Below, in pieces: positions 19,745 through 28,679 of a stretch of 64,000 nt of DNA. This DNA comes from Elusimicrobiota bacterium. Lineage in GTDB: Bacteria; Elusimicrobiota; Elusimicrobia; UBA1565; UBA9628. The notes below the pieces were generated by a model that was not told the origin of the DNA, searched no databases, and was given only the letters and a program-made list of their open reading frames with translations. Position numbers and translations under genes: made by a program. Numbering within the stretch: the stretch's first letter is position 1; each line of letters begins with the position of its first letter. The stretch covers positions 62,001 to 126,000 of the forward strand of contig JAGWUP010000006.1 in assembly GCA_028868375.1 (NCBI GenBank), given 5' to 3'.

Positions 19745-21117
19745 TGGCCTTCGATCCGGCCGCCTACAAGAAGGGAACCCTGGCCGGCGTGCTGGGCTGC
19801 GGGACCTCCGGCCTGGCGGCCGCGCGCCTGCTCTTGGACAAGGGCTTTCGCGTCCTCGTCTCCGACTCCGCCCCGCAAGCCGAGCTTACCCGGCGGCTCA
19901 AAGGCCTGCCGCGCCGAATCCTTCGCGAGGGCGGCGGCCACTCCAAGCGCCTGCTGCGCTGCGCCTTCGTGGTCAAGTCCCCGGGGCTTGCGCCCGCCCT
20001 GCCGATTCTCTCGGCCCTGCGCCAAGCCGGCGTCCCGGTCTTCTCTGAGATGGAGGTCGGCCTGGCCTTCTCGCGCAGCCGCGAGCTGGTGGCCGTCACC
20101 GGCACCAACGGCAAGACGACGACGGCGCTTTTGACCGCAGCGATCTTCAGGGCGGCGGGCCGGCGCTCGCGGCCCTGCGGCAACCTGGGGCTGCCCTTTT
20201 GCGAGCGGGCGGCCGCAGCCGGAGCGCGCGACGTCCTGATCGCTGAAGTCTCGAGCTACCAACTGGAGGACAGCACGAGCTTCCGACCGCAGGCCGCGGC
20301 CCTACTCAACGTCACCGCCGATCATTTGGAGCACCACGGCTCCATGGAGCGCTACCTGAAAGCCAAGGCGCGCTGTTTTGCCGAGATGGGCCCGCAGGAG
20401 AGCGCCGTCTTCAACGCCGACGACCCGCTCTGCCTGCGCGTGGCCAGGCAGACGGCGGCGAGGAAATATTTTTTCGCAAGCGCGGCGGGAACGCGGGTCC
20501 AGGCCTGGATCGAGGGGCCCCGCATCGCCATACGCCTGGACGGCAAGCCCGCCCTGCGGCTCGTCCCGCCGCCCCTGCCCGGCCGCCACAACCTCGCCAA
20601 CGCGATGGCGGCAGCGCTTCTGGCGCTGTCCCGCGGCGTCAAGCCGGCCGCGATCCAGCGCGCCTTCAAGTCCTTCAAGGGCGTGGAGCATCGCCTGGAG
20701 GACTGCGGCGTCTTCCGCGGCCTGCGCTGCGTCAACGATTCCAAAGCCACCAACGTCGACTCCACCCTGGCGGCCCTGGAGGCGCTGCGGCCGCCGCGAC
20801 AAACCCCGAACATCCTCCTCATCCTGGGCGGCCTGCACAAGGGCAGCCCTTACACGCCCCTGCGCCAGGAGCTGGAGCGCTCGGTCAAGGGCGTTTTGAC
20901 GATCGGCAGCGCTGCGCGAAAGATCGAGGAGGACCTGGCCGGGGCGGTGCCGGTCTTCGCCTGCGGCGAGCTCTCCGTCGCCGTCGAGACGGCCTTCAAG
21001 ATCGGCGCCGCCGGCGATCTGCTGCTGCTCTCGCCCGCCTGCGCCTCCTTCGACCAGTTCAAGAACTTCGAGGAGCGCGGGCGCCTCTTCAAGAAGCTGG
21101 TCCGGCAAGGGCGATGA
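19744..21117 (+). CDS. murD: UDP-MurNAc-L-Ala:D-Glu ligase
   Basis: Mur ligase adding D-glutamate. The 457-residue product begins with a Rossmann-like N-domain (GVLGCGTSGLAAARLLLDKG). The ATP loop VAVTGTNGKTTTALL is near residue 118, followed by AEVSSYQLEDSTSFRPQAAALLNVTADHLEHHGS and the C-terminal VNDSKATNVDSTLAALEAL. It closes with LLLLSPACASFDQFKNFEERG, diagnostic of MurD. Overlaps mraY by one base and ftsW by four. Confidence 0.94.
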   Translation: MAFDPAAYKKGTLAGVLGCGTSGLAAARLLLDKGFRVLVSDSAPQAELTRRLKGLPRRILREGGGHSKRLLRCAFVVKSPGLAPALPILSALRQAGVPVFSEMEVGLAFSRSRELVAVTGTNGKTTTALLTAAIFRAAGRRSRPCGNLGLPFCERAAAAGARDVLIAEVSSYQLEDSTSFRPQAAALLNVTADHLEHHGSMERYLKAKARCFAEMGPQESAVFNADDPLCLRVARQTAARKYFFASAAGTRVQAWIEGPRIAIRLDGKPALRLVPPPLPGRHNLANAMAAALLALSRGVKPAAIQRAFKSFKGVEHRLEDCGVFRGLRCVNDSKATNVDSTLAALEALRPPRQTPNILLILGGLHKGSPYTPLRQELERSVKGVLTIGSAARKIEEDLAGAVPVFACGELSVAVETAFKIGAAGDLLLLSPACASFDQFKNFEERGRLFKKLVRQGR

Positions 21118-22220
21118 AGCGCGCGCGCGGCCGGCCGCCGCTGGACTACACCCTGCTGCTCTTGACCGTCGCTCTGACCTGCTGGGGGATCGTGATGATC
21201 TACTCCGCCAGCGCGATCTGGGCCGAGCGCAACCTGGGCCGCCCGTTCTATTTCTTCGAGCGGCAGTTGGCCTGGGCGCTCGTCGGCTTCTCGGCGTTGG
21301 CCTTCTTCTCCCGGTTCGACTACCGCCGGCTGCGCGCGCACGTGGGGCTGATCTTCGCCGCCACCTGCGTCGCCCTGGCGGCGGCCCTGCTCTGCCCCGC
21401 CATCGCGGGCGTGCACCGCTGGATCCGCCTGGGACCCCTCGGCCTGCAGCCGGCGGAGTTCGCGAAGCTGACCTCGGTGCTCTTTTTGGCCTCATACCTA
21501 GACCGCAAGCGCAGCAAGCTCGACTCGCCCTGGCACGGCCTGGCCGTGCCGGTGGCTGTCGTCGCCCCGCTCCTGCTGCTCGTCTTAAAAGAGCCTGACC
21601 TGGGCACCCCGAGCCTCATGTTCGCCGTGCTGCTGCTCCTGCTCTATATCGCCGGCTCCAAGCTCCGCTATCTGCTGCTGGCGCTGGCCGCGGCCGCTCC
21701 GGCCGTGCTCTGGGAGATCCTGCGCGTTCCCTACCGGAGGGCGCGCTTCTTCAGCTTCCTGCATCCCTTCAAGAGCATGCGCGGCCCCGGCTACCAACTG
21801 GCCCAATCGATCCTCGCCGTGGGCTCGGGCGGCTGGTTCGGCAGGGGCTTTGGGGCCTCGCGGCTCAAGCTGCTCTATCTGCCCACGCCGCACACGGACT
21901 TCATCTTCCCGATCATCTGCGAGGAGTTGGGCCTGCTGGGCGCCCTGGCCCTGCTCGCTCTCTTCGCCGTCCTCCTGGTCCGCGGCTCGCGCATCGCCCG
22001 CTCGGCGCCGGACCTTTTCGGCGCCCTGCTGGCCTCCGGCATCACCTTCACCATCTGCCTGCAGGCCTTCTTCAACGTCGGCATGGCCATCGGCCTCTTG
22101 CCCACCAAGGGCATCCCGCTGCCCTTCATCTCCTTCGGCGGCTCCTCGCTCTTGGCCACCCTGATCGGCATCGGGGTGCTGCTCAACATCTCCCGCCACG
22201 GCGCGCGCGAGGAGGCCTGA
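21114..22220 (+). CDS. ftsW: FtsW-type lipid II polymerase / SEDS protein
   Basis: SEDS-family membrane protein of 368 residues with about ten spans; family members polymerise lipid II with a partner class B PBP. Conserved features are YSASAIWAE, SRFDYRRLR and HRWIRLGPLGLQPAEFAKL. The catalytic-region equivalent GPGYQLAQSILAVGSGGWFGRGFGAS and the final block GIPLPFISFGGSSLLATLIGIGVLLNISRH also fit. Its location between murD and murG favours FtsW over RodA. Confidence 0.92.
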   Translation: MKRARGRPPLDYTLLLLTVALTCWGIVMIYSASAIWAERNLGRPFYFFERQLAWALVGFSALAFFSRFDYRRLRAHVGLIFAATCVALAAALLCPAIAGVHRWIRLGPLGLQPAEFAKLTSVLFLASYLDRKRSKLDSPWHGLAVPVAVVAPLLLLVLKEPDLGTPSLMFAVLLLLLYIAGSKLRYLLLALAAAAPAVLWEILRVPYRRARFFSFLHPFKSMRGPGYQLAQSILAVGSGGWFGRGFGASRLKLLYLPTPHTDFIFPIICEELGLLGALALLALFAVLLVRGSRIARSAPDLFGALLASGITFTICLQAFFNVGMAIGLLPTKGIPLPFISFGGSSLLATLIGIGVLLNISRHGAREEA

Positions 22221-23326
22221 TGGCCGCGGCTCGGGCGCGGCGCGTGGTGCTGGCGGCCGGAGGCACCGGAGGGCACTTCTATCCCGGCCTGGCCCTGGCG
22301 CAGACCCTGCGCGAGCGCGGCTGGCAGCCGCTGTTTCTAATCCGCAGCGCGGACGAAGCCGCCGCCGCCCTGGAGCGGGAGGGCATCGCCGCCGTGGAGC
22401 TGCCGCTGCGAGGCCTGCCCCGCCGCCTCTCTACGGCCCTGCCGCGCTTTTTCTCGGGGCTGTGGCGCGCCACCCGCCTTGCCCGCCGAGTCCTAACCGA
22501 CTTCGACGCCGATGTCGTCGTCGGAATGGGGGGCTACCTGACCTTTCCCGCCGTGGCCGCCGCGGCCCGCCTCGGCCTGCCGCGCGCCCTCCACGAGTCC
22601 AACGCGGTGCTGGGCCTGGCCAACCGGGTCTCCCGCCGCCTGGGCGCCGCCCTGTTCTGGGGCCTGCCCCCGGCGCATGGAAAGGGCCGGGTCACCGGCA
22701 CGCCGATCCGACAGGCCCTTTGGGACCGCGCTCCGGCCGCTTCGGCGCGCCGCGAGCTGGGCCTGTCCCCGAATCTGGCGACGCTGCTGGTCTTCGGCGG
22801 CAGCCAGGGCGCGCGCGGCCTCAACGCCGGCGCCCCGGCGGTCCTGGGCCGCCTGGCCAGGCGCAGCCCGCGCTCCTTTCAAGTCCTGCACCTGGCCGGC
22901 CGCAGCGAGAGCGCCGAGGTCGAGCGGCGCTACCGCGAGCTTCCCGTCAAGACCAAGGTTCTGCCCTTCTTGGAGCGCATGGAGCTGGCCTACGCCGCGG
23001 GCGACCTGGCCCTCTGCCGCTCCGGGGCCTCGACCCTGGCCGAGCTCTCGGCCCAGCGCCTGCCCGCGATCCTGGTGCCGTTTCCCTCGGCCGCGGGCAA
23101 CCACCAGGAGGCCAACGCGCGCGTCCTGGAGCGCTGCGGCGCCTGCCGCGTCGTGCTCGAGCGCGATTTAGACGAGGGCCTGGAGCCGGTGCTCTCTGAG
23201 ATCCTGACGAACGGAACAACGGAGCGCCTGGCGGCCATGTCCGAGGGCTACGCCGGCCTGGGCCTGCCGCCTCCTCGGCGCTGCGCCCAGGAACTGGCCG
23301 ACGCGGTCGAGGCTCTGGCCCGATGA
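22220..23326 (+). CDS. murG: UDP-GlcNAc:lipid I N-acetylglucosaminyltransferase
   Basis: Peripheral inner-membrane GT-B enzyme that converts lipid I to lipid II. The 368 residues begin with the glycine loop LAAGGTGGHFYPGLALA and continue with VVGMGGYLTFPAVAAA, HESNAVLGLANR and VFGGSQGARGLN. The UDP-GlcNAc site CRSGASTLAELSAQRLPAILVPFP and NHQEANAR follow. All are textbook MurG motifs. It shares one base with ftsW and four with surE. The usual next genes murC, murB, ftsQ, ftsA and ftsZ are not here. Confidence 0.95.
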   Translation: MAAARARRVVLAAGGTGGHFYPGLALAQTLRERGWQPLFLIRSADEAAAALEREGIAAVELPLRGLPRRLSTALPRFFSGLWRATRLARRVLTDFDADVVVGMGGYLTFPAVAAAARLGLPRALHESNAVLGLANRVSRRLGAALFWGLPPAHGKGRVTGTPIRQALWDRAPAASARRELGLSPNLATLLVFGGSQGARGLNAGAPAVLGRLARRSPRSFQVLHLAGRSESAEVERRYRELPVKTKVLPFLERMELAYAAGDLALCRSGASTLAELSAQRLPAILVPFPSAAGNHQEANARVLERCGACRVVLERDLDEGLEPVLSEILTNGTTERLAAMSEGYAGLGLPPPRRCAQELADAVEALAR

Positions 23327-24075
23327 GAAGGAAGCCCCGCATCCTCGTCTGCAACGACGACGGCCAGCATGGCCCGGGCCTGCGCCCGCTGATCTCGGCA
23401 CTGCGCCGCTTGGGCGAGGTGACCGCGGTCGTCCCGGCGCAGGAGCGCTCGGCGGACAGCCATTCCCTGACTCTGCACAAGCCCCTGCGCGTCCACCTCA
23501 TCGGCCCCCGCTTTTTCACCCTCAACGGCAAGCCCGCCGACTGCGCGCGCCTGGGCCTGCTGGAGCTCATGGGCGGCCGCGCCGACCTGGTCGTCTCGGG
23601 GATCAACCGCGGCTACAACCTGGGCGAGGACATCGTCTACTCCGGGACCGTCGCCGCCGCCAGGGAGGCGACGCTTTTGGGGCTGCCGGCCCTGGCCCTC
23701 TCGCAGGACCCGGAATCCCTCGACTACAGGCCCGCGGCCGCCTTCGCCGCGCGCACGGCCCGCCTCATTCTCTCGCGCGGCCTGCCCGAAGGCATCCTCC
23801 TGTCGGCCAACGTGCCGGCGCTCTCCGGCTCCTCCAAGCCGCCGGTGGCCGTCACGCGGCTGGGCCGCCGGCTCTACAGCAAGGAGGTCACCCTGCGCCG
23901 CGACCCTCGCGGCGGCGACTATTACTGGCTGGCCGGCAGCTCCGTGTCCAGCGTCTTCGAGCCCGGCACCGACGTCGCGGCCGTCTCGAAGGGGCGGATC
24001 TCGCTGACCCCGCTGCACATCGACGTCAGCGACCGGCCGATGATCGAGCGCTTGAAGTCCTGGCCCCTGGGCTAG
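23323..24075 (+). CDS. surE: 5'/3'-nucleotidase SurE
   Basis: Metal-dependent phosphatase acting on nucleoside monophosphates. The 250-residue protein carries the metal-binding NDDG at residues 11-14, the acid/serine block PAQERSADSHSLTL, the asparagine in VVSGINRGYNLGEDIVYSGTVAAAREA and the C-terminal GTDVAAVSKGRISLTPL. It begins with a four-base overlap on murG, an unusual position for surE in a cell-wall cluster. It is probably co-transcribed with it. Confidence 0.92.
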   Translation: MRRKPRILVCNDDGQHGPGLRPLISALRRLGEVTAVVPAQERSADSHSLTLHKPLRVHLIGPRFFTLNGKPADCARLGLLELMGGRADLVVSGINRGYNLGEDIVYSGTVAAAREATLLGLPALALSQDPESLDYRPAAAFAARTARLILSRGLPEGILLSANVPALSGSSKPPVAVTRLGRRLYSKEVTLRRDPRGGDYYWLAGSSVSSVFEPGTDVAAVSKGRISLTPLHIDVSDRPMIERLKSWPLG

Positions 24076-24093
24076 CCTAAGGGCCCATGCCGA

Positions 24094-24128
24094 GGCGGGC
24101 CGAAGGCCCCTTCTCTCCGCTGCCCGCC
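24094..24128 (+). terminator. GC-rich hairpin after surE
   Basis: Arms GGCGGGC (24094-24100) and GCCCGCC (24122-24128) enclose a smaller alternative hairpin, GGGCC/GGCCC around GAA. There is no T tract, so it may be a Rho-dependent end or simply a structured spacer between surE and the next gene. Confidence 0.3.
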
Positions 24129-24144
24129 ATCGCTACACTCTGAC

Positions 24145-25116
24145 ATGGCCTTCCGCCTGCTCTTCTGGCTTGCCCTCTCGGCCGGCGCCGGGACCTTCGA
24201 GAAGCCGCGCGCCGTTCCAAACCAGCCCTTCCTCGCCGAACTGATCCGACCGCTTTCGTCGTCCTCTTTGAACTGGGGGTCCGTGCATCCCAACGAGCTG
24301 AATCCAGAAAGAGCCTTGCCGCTACTGCAGAAAGCTCCCGCAGGTCTCTACGCCGGAGTCGGCAGCGAGCGCGTCTGGATCGGGGCAGCGCTTGCTCCGC
24401 GCACGACTCATGTCATTTTCATCGACAGAAACCCCACGATCGTCCGCTACAACAGGACCAACGGCGCCCTGTTTCAGCTGGCGGAAACGCTGGAAGAATA
24501 TAAGCAATTGCGGCTGAATGCCTCATGGAATGAGTGGAATAGCCTGCTACAGTCTCGGGGAGAGAGCTTGCCCGCCGAAACTCGCGAAGTCCTGGCATCT
24601 CGATCTAACTATCTAGAATGGCGCGAGATCCAAGAAGCAAATCCTCTCAGCTTTTATAGTGAAACCATGTTCGCGGGCTCGAATTACTTAAAGGTACCGC
24701 CACTGTTCTCGCGCCTGCAGCGGCTGGCTAAGCGGCAGCGGATTCGCAGCGTCGAACTCGACCTGGAAGATAGGAAGGCCGTGGCTGCGCTGGCGCAAGC
24801 GCTCAAGAAAACCAACGTGCCCCTCGGCGTGCTCGATCTCAGCAACATTCCCTACGGATACATGGGGGGAAATGGCATGCTCCAGCTGCTGCGATCTTTT
24901 TCGACAATCGCCACGGAGGACTCGCTGCTGATGAGCACGCAGATGCTGGGTCCCGATTGGTTTTATTCCGGGTTTCGTTTCGGCGACTTGACGTCCCGCG
25001 GCCTTGAGAAAGGAGAAGGAGCGCTCCGTCGATTCTTCTCGTTTCCACAGAGGAACCCCTGCTGGGGCCGGAACATGATCGTCCCGCGCGAGCAGCTCTT
25101 CGCGGGCGGCCGCTAA
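24145..25116 (+). CDS. exported protein of unknown function, LIC_10091-like
   Basis: A 323-residue protein with an N-terminal signal-like segment (MAFRLLFWLALSAGAGTF). The block GVGSERVWIGAALAPRTTHVIFIDRNPTIVRYNRTN (residues about 73-108) resembles the glycine-rich start of a methyltransferase-like Rossmann fold. It recalls the Leptospira LIC_10091 type of uncharacterised protein; this recognition is from memory and moderate. Codon use looks less GC-rich than the cell-wall genes to its left. TACACT ends five bases before the ATG. It is convergent with the next gene and their stop codons overlap. Confidence 0.55.
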   Translation: MAFRLLFWLALSAGAGTFEKPRAVPNQPFLAELIRPLSSSSLNWGSVHPNELNPERALPLLQKAPAGLYAGVGSERVWIGAALAPRTTHVIFIDRNPTIVRYNRTNGALFQLAETLEEYKQLRLNASWNEWNSLLQSRGESLPAETREVLASRSNYLEWREIQEANPLSFYSETMFAGSNYLKVPPLFSRLQRLAKRQRIRSVELDLEDRKAVAALAQALKKTNVPLGVLDLSNIPYGYMGGNGMLQLLRSFSTIATEDSLLMSTQMLGPDWFYSGFRFGDLTSRGLEKGEGALRRFFSFPQRNPCWGRNMIVPREQLFAGGR

Positions 25117-25658
25117 AACAGAAACGGCACCAGACGCCAGGTCCGCCGCATGTAGTCGCGGTAGGGCTGGCCCAGGGCCTCGCCCAGCGCCGCTTCCTCG
25201 ACGTGGATGCGGTAGCCGTAGGCCAGCAGGGCTCCCAGGGCCAGCAGGGACAGGGAGAGGACGCTGCGCAAGGCCAGGCCCACGCCGAGCTGGGCTGCGA
25301 TGCCGCCGGTATAGGAGGGATGGCGGATCAAGCGGTAGGGGCCGGCCTCGACCACCTTCTGGGCCGAGGAGACCTGGACGCTCCGGGTGAAGTAGACGCC
25401 GAGGACCTTGACCGCCCAGACTCGTAACGCCATCCCGGACAAGGTCAGCGCGGCGCCCAGCCAAGCGGCCCAGACGCCCAGATGAGGGGGGCGCCGGCTC
25501 AGGATGAAGGCGGCCTCGTAGGCCAGGGCGAGAACGAGAATGAAGACCCAGATGGAGCCGCTGTCGCGGCGGCTGGCGTCGGGCCGCTGGCTGCCGCGGC
25601 AGCAGGCCTCTCCCACGAGGATCACAGCGATCAGCAGGTAGGGCAGCCAGAACTCCAT
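25113..25658 (-). CDS. isoprenylcysteine carboxyl methyltransferase-like membrane protein
   Basis: A 181-residue inner-membrane protein with four to five hydrophobic spans. The C-terminal half has the ICMT/phospholipid-methyltransferase pattern: VVEAGPYRLIRHPSYTGGI (about residues 103-121), then HVEEAALGEALGQPYRDYMRRTWRLVPF. Bacterial members probably methylate small lipids or other membrane substrates; the substrate is not evident here. A TATAAG sequence ends five bases before the ATG. Confidence 0.8.
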   Translation of the reverse strand: MEFWLPYLLIAVILVGEACCRGSQRPDASRRDSGSIWVFILVLALAYEAAFILSRRPPHLGVWAAWLGAALTLSGMALRVWAVKVLGVYFTRSVQVSSAQKVVEAGPYRLIRHPSYTGGIAAQLGVGLALRSVLSLSLLALGALLAYGYRIHVEEAALGEALGQPYRDYMRRTWRLVPFLF

Positions 25659-25722
25659 CCTTTCTTATAGCACATAGCCAAGCGTGCCGGCGAAAAGCTA
25701 CCATAGCGTCGTGCAAAATTTA

Positions 25723-25747
25723 AGGGCCCGGACAAGCTGCGGGCCCT
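25723..25747 (+). promoter_or_regulatory. perfect stem-loop in the aspS leader
   Basis: Arms AGGGCCCG (25723-25730) and CGGGCCCT (25740-25747) pair perfectly around a nine-base loop, ending 13 bases before the aspS ATG. No T tract follows. It may affect translation start or mRNA stability. A possible -10, TACCAT, lies at 25699-25704. Confidence 0.4.
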
Positions 25748-25760
25748 GACCGCGTTCTAA

Positions 25761-27536
25761 ATGAAAGAGCTGCCGACCGCCCTGCGCTCCCACGCCGCGG
25801 GCTCGCTCTCGGTTTCCGACGCCGGCCGCCAGGTCCGCCTGGCCGGCTGGGTGCATTCGCGCCGCGACCACGGGGGGCTCTACTTCTTCGACCTGCGCGA
25901 CCGCTCCGGCTTGGTCCAGGTCGTCGTCCGCCCGCAGGAAGCCGAGGCCTTCGCGACGGCCGCCGGGCTGGGAAGCGAATACGTCGTCTCGATTCTTGGG
26001 CGCGTCGAGCTCAGGCCGGAGGGGCTTAAGAACCCGAAGCTCGCCACCGGCGAGATCGAGGTCCAAGTCGAGCGCCTGCAGGTGCTTAATCCCAGCAAGC
26101 CGCTGCCCTTCGAGCTCGACGAGGGCTTCTCGGCCTCGGAGGAGACGCGCCTGCGCTACCGCTTCCTCGATCTGCGCCGCGCGCGCATGCAGCGCAACCT
26201 CGCCCTGCGCCACCGAGTCTCGCAGATCGTGCGCCGCCGGCTCGACGAGGAGGGCTTTCTAGAGATCGAGACGCCCATCCTCACCAAGGCCACCCCCGAG
26301 GGCGCGCGGGACTTCCTGGTGCCCTCAAGGCTCAGCCCCGGCAGCTTCTACGCCCTGCCTCAGTCGCCGCAGATCTTCAAGCAGATCCTGATGGTCTCCG
26401 GCGTCGAGCGCTACTTCCAGCTGGCCCGCGCCTTCCGCGACGAGGACCTGCGCGCCGACCGCCAGCCGGAGCACACCCAGGTCGACCTGGAGATGTCCTT
26501 CGTCGAGGAGGGGGACGTCCACGGCGTCGTCGAGCGCTTCTTGGCCGAGGTCTTCCGGCAGACCATGGGGGTCACTCTGGAAACGCCCTTCCCGAGGCTG
26601 GAATACGAGGACTGCCTGGCGCGCTACGGCTCGGACAAGCCGGACCTGCGCTACGGCCTTGAGATCGTCGAGCTGACCTCCGTATTCGCCAAAAGCCGCT
26701 TCAAGGTCTTCGGCGAGGCCGCCAGCGGCGGGGGCGCCGTGCGCGCGCTCAAGGTCTCCGCGGCCCTCTCGCGCTCGGAGCTGGACCGCCTCGCCGAGCT
26801 GGCCAAGTCCTGCGGCGCCAAGGGGCTGGCCTGGCTGCGCGTCAAGGAGGCGGGCGCTGAGTCGCCCATCCTCAAGTTCCTGGACGCGGCGGAGGTGGCC
26901 GAGACGACGCGGCGCTTGGACGCCAAGCCGGGAGACTGCATCCTTTTCGCCGCCGGGCCGGCGCAGGAGGCCTCGCTCGTCCTGGGAGCCCTGCGCAAGG
27001 AGCTGATCGCAAAGCTCAAGCCCGCTCCCAGCCGGCCCTGGAGCCTGCACTGGGTCGTCCACTTTCCGCTGCTGGAATGGGAAAGCGAGGAGAAGCGCTG
27101 GACCTTCACCCACAATCCCTTCACGGCCCCGCTGGACTCGGAGCTGGGAAAGCTCGACAGCGACCCGGGGCATGTGGCCTCCCACCAATACGACCTGGTC
27201 CTCAACGGCGTGGAGCTGGCCTCCGGCTCCATCCGCAACCATCGCGCCCAAGTCCAGCGCAAGATCCTCTCCTTGATGGGATTTTCCGCCGAGCAGCAGG
27301 AGCGCCAGTTCGGGCTGCTGCTGCGCGCCTTGGAGTACGGCGCTCCGCCGCACGGAGGCATCGCCCTGGGCTTGGACCGCCTCCTGGCCATCCTCTGCGG
27401 CGAGGACTCCATCCGCGAGGTCATCGCCTTTCCGAAGACGCAGAAAGGCGCCGACCCTTTAAGCGAGGCCCCGAGCCCGGTCGATCCCAAGCAGTTGCGC
27501 GAGCTGCGCATCAAGCTCGAGACGCCGCCGGCCTAG
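25761..27536 (+). CDS. aspS: aspartyl-tRNA synthetase
   Basis: Class II synthetase of 591 residues. The N-terminal OB fold (RLAGWVHSRRDHGGLYFFDLRDRSGLVQVVV) binds the anticodon. Motif 1 region FLEIETPILTKATPEGARDFLVPSR, motif 2 FRDEDLRADRQPEHTQVDLEMSF and motif 3 GIALGLDRLLAILCG are all intact. The bacterial-type insert domain between motifs 2 and 3 is present. The sequence alone does not tell whether it is discriminating or also charges Asn. Followed two bases later by the sugar-kinase gene. Confidence 0.95.
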   Translation: MKELPTALRSHAAGSLSVSDAGRQVRLAGWVHSRRDHGGLYFFDLRDRSGLVQVVVRPQEAEAFATAAGLGSEYVVSILGRVELRPEGLKNPKLATGEIEVQVERLQVLNPSKPLPFELDEGFSASEETRLRYRFLDLRRARMQRNLALRHRVSQIVRRRLDEEGFLEIETPILTKATPEGARDFLVPSRLSPGSFYALPQSPQIFKQILMVSGVERYFQLARAFRDEDLRADRQPEHTQVDLEMSFVEEGDVHGVVERFLAEVFRQTMGVTLETPFPRLEYEDCLARYGSDKPDLRYGLEIVELTSVFAKSRFKVFGEAASGGGAVRALKVSAALSRSELDRLAELAKSCGAKGLAWLRVKEAGAESPILKFLDAAEVAETTRRLDAKPGDCILFAAGPAQEASLVLGALRKELIAKLKPAPSRPWSLHWVVHFPLLEWESEEKRWTFTHNPFTAPLDSELGKLDSDPGHVASHQYDLVLNGVELASGSIRNHRAQVQRKILSLMGFSAEQQERQFGLLLRALEYGAPPHGGIALGLDRLLAILCGEDSIREVIAFPKTQKGADPLSEAPSPVDPKQLRELRIKLETPPA

Positions 27537-27538
27537 CG

Positions 27539-28666
27539 ATGGCGGCCCCCAGCCTCGAGGAGGTCGCCGCCCGCTTCGAGGTGCCCGGCCGCCTGGTGAT
27601 GATCGCGCCCACCGGGCAAGGCAACGTCAATGACACCTACCTCGCCGTCTTTCGGACCGCCTTCTCGGAGCATCGCGCCATCATCCAGCGCATCAACACC
27701 CGCGTCTTCCAGCGCCCGCGCTGGATCATGGCCAACCTGCGGGTGCTGACCGAGCACGTCCACAAGCGCATCGAGCGGGAGGCCGCCGGCTCCGACCGCA
27801 TCTGGCAGTTGCCGCGCGTGATCCCCTGCAAGAACGGGCGGGATTACTACAGGGACGCCGCCGGCGGCTACTGGCGCGCCCTGACCCTGATCGCCTCCGC
27901 GGCCTCCCACGAGCGCGCCCAGGGCGCCGAGCACGCCCTGGAGGCGGGCAGCGTGCTGGGCCAGTTCCACCACTTGGTCAGCGACCTCTCCCCGCGCAAG
28001 CTGCGCGACACCCTGCCCGGCTTTCACCGGACCCCGGAATACCTGCGCCGCTACGACCGCACCGCCGCCGGCGCGGCGGGCGCCTCGAGGCTGCGCGCCT
28101 CATCGGAGTCGCGCAGGCTGGGGGCCTTCATCGAGGCGCGCCGCCCCATCGCCGGCGTGCTGGAGTCCGCCCTCGAGCGGGGGGAATTGGCGCTGCGCTT
28201 GATCCACGGCGATCCTAAGGTCTCCAACATCCTCATCGACGATCTGACCGGCAAGGGGACCAGCATCATCGACTTGGACACCGTCAAGCCGGGCTTGATC
28301 CACTACGATTTCGGCGACGCCCTGCGCTCCATCGGCAATCCGGCGGGAGAGGAGACCGAGGACCTCTCCCAGGTGCGCTTCGACACCGAGCTCTGCGAGG
28401 CCTTCGCCAAGGGCTACATCGCCCGGGCCCGGGACTTTTTGACCCCCGGCGACCGGCGCTACCTCTACGCCTCCATCCGCCTGCTCGCCTTCGAGCTCGG
28501 GCTGCGCTTCTTCGAGGACCACCTGGCCGGAAACCGCTACTTCCGCGTCTCCTCCGGAGAGCACAACCTGCGCCGCGCCCGAGTGCAGTTTCGCCTCTGC
28601 GAGAGCATCGAGGCGCGGGAGAAATCCATCCGCGCCGTCCTCGACTCCGCCTTCAGCCGGCCCTGA
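27539..28666 (+). CDS. APH-fold kinase, N-acetylhexosamine 1-kinase (NahK)-like
   Basis: A 375-residue phosphotransferase of the aminoglycoside phosphotransferase fold. The N-terminal lobe has TGQGNVNDTYLAVF and AIIQRINTRVFQRPRWIMANL. The catalytic segment LRLIHGDPKVSNILIDD (about residues 218-234) carries the HGD motif, and IIDLDTVKPGLIHYDFGDALRS carries the metal-binding aspartate. These motifs match the NahK type, which phosphorylates GlcNAc/GalNAc at C1. Substrate is inferred, not shown. I chose ATG 27539, two bases after the aspS stop; upstream sequence in frame belongs to aspS. Confidence 0.75.
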   Translation: MAAPSLEEVAARFEVPGRLVMIAPTGQGNVNDTYLAVFRTAFSEHRAIIQRINTRVFQRPRWIMANLRVLTEHVHKRIEREAAGSDRIWQLPRVIPCKNGRDYYRDAAGGYWRALTLIASAASHERAQGAEHALEAGSVLGQFHHLVSDLSPRKLRDTLPGFHRTPEYLRRYDRTAAGAAGASRLRASSESRRLGAFIEARRPIAGVLESALERGELALRLIHGDPKVSNILIDDLTGKGTSIIDLDTVKPGLIHYDFGDALRSIGNPAGEETEDLSQVRFDTELCEAFAKGYIARARDFLTPGDRRYLYASIRLLAFELGLRFFEDHLAGNRYFRVSSGEHNLRRARVQFRLCESIEAREKSIRAVLDSAFSRP

Positions 28667-28679
28667 CTCGCGTCCCAAC

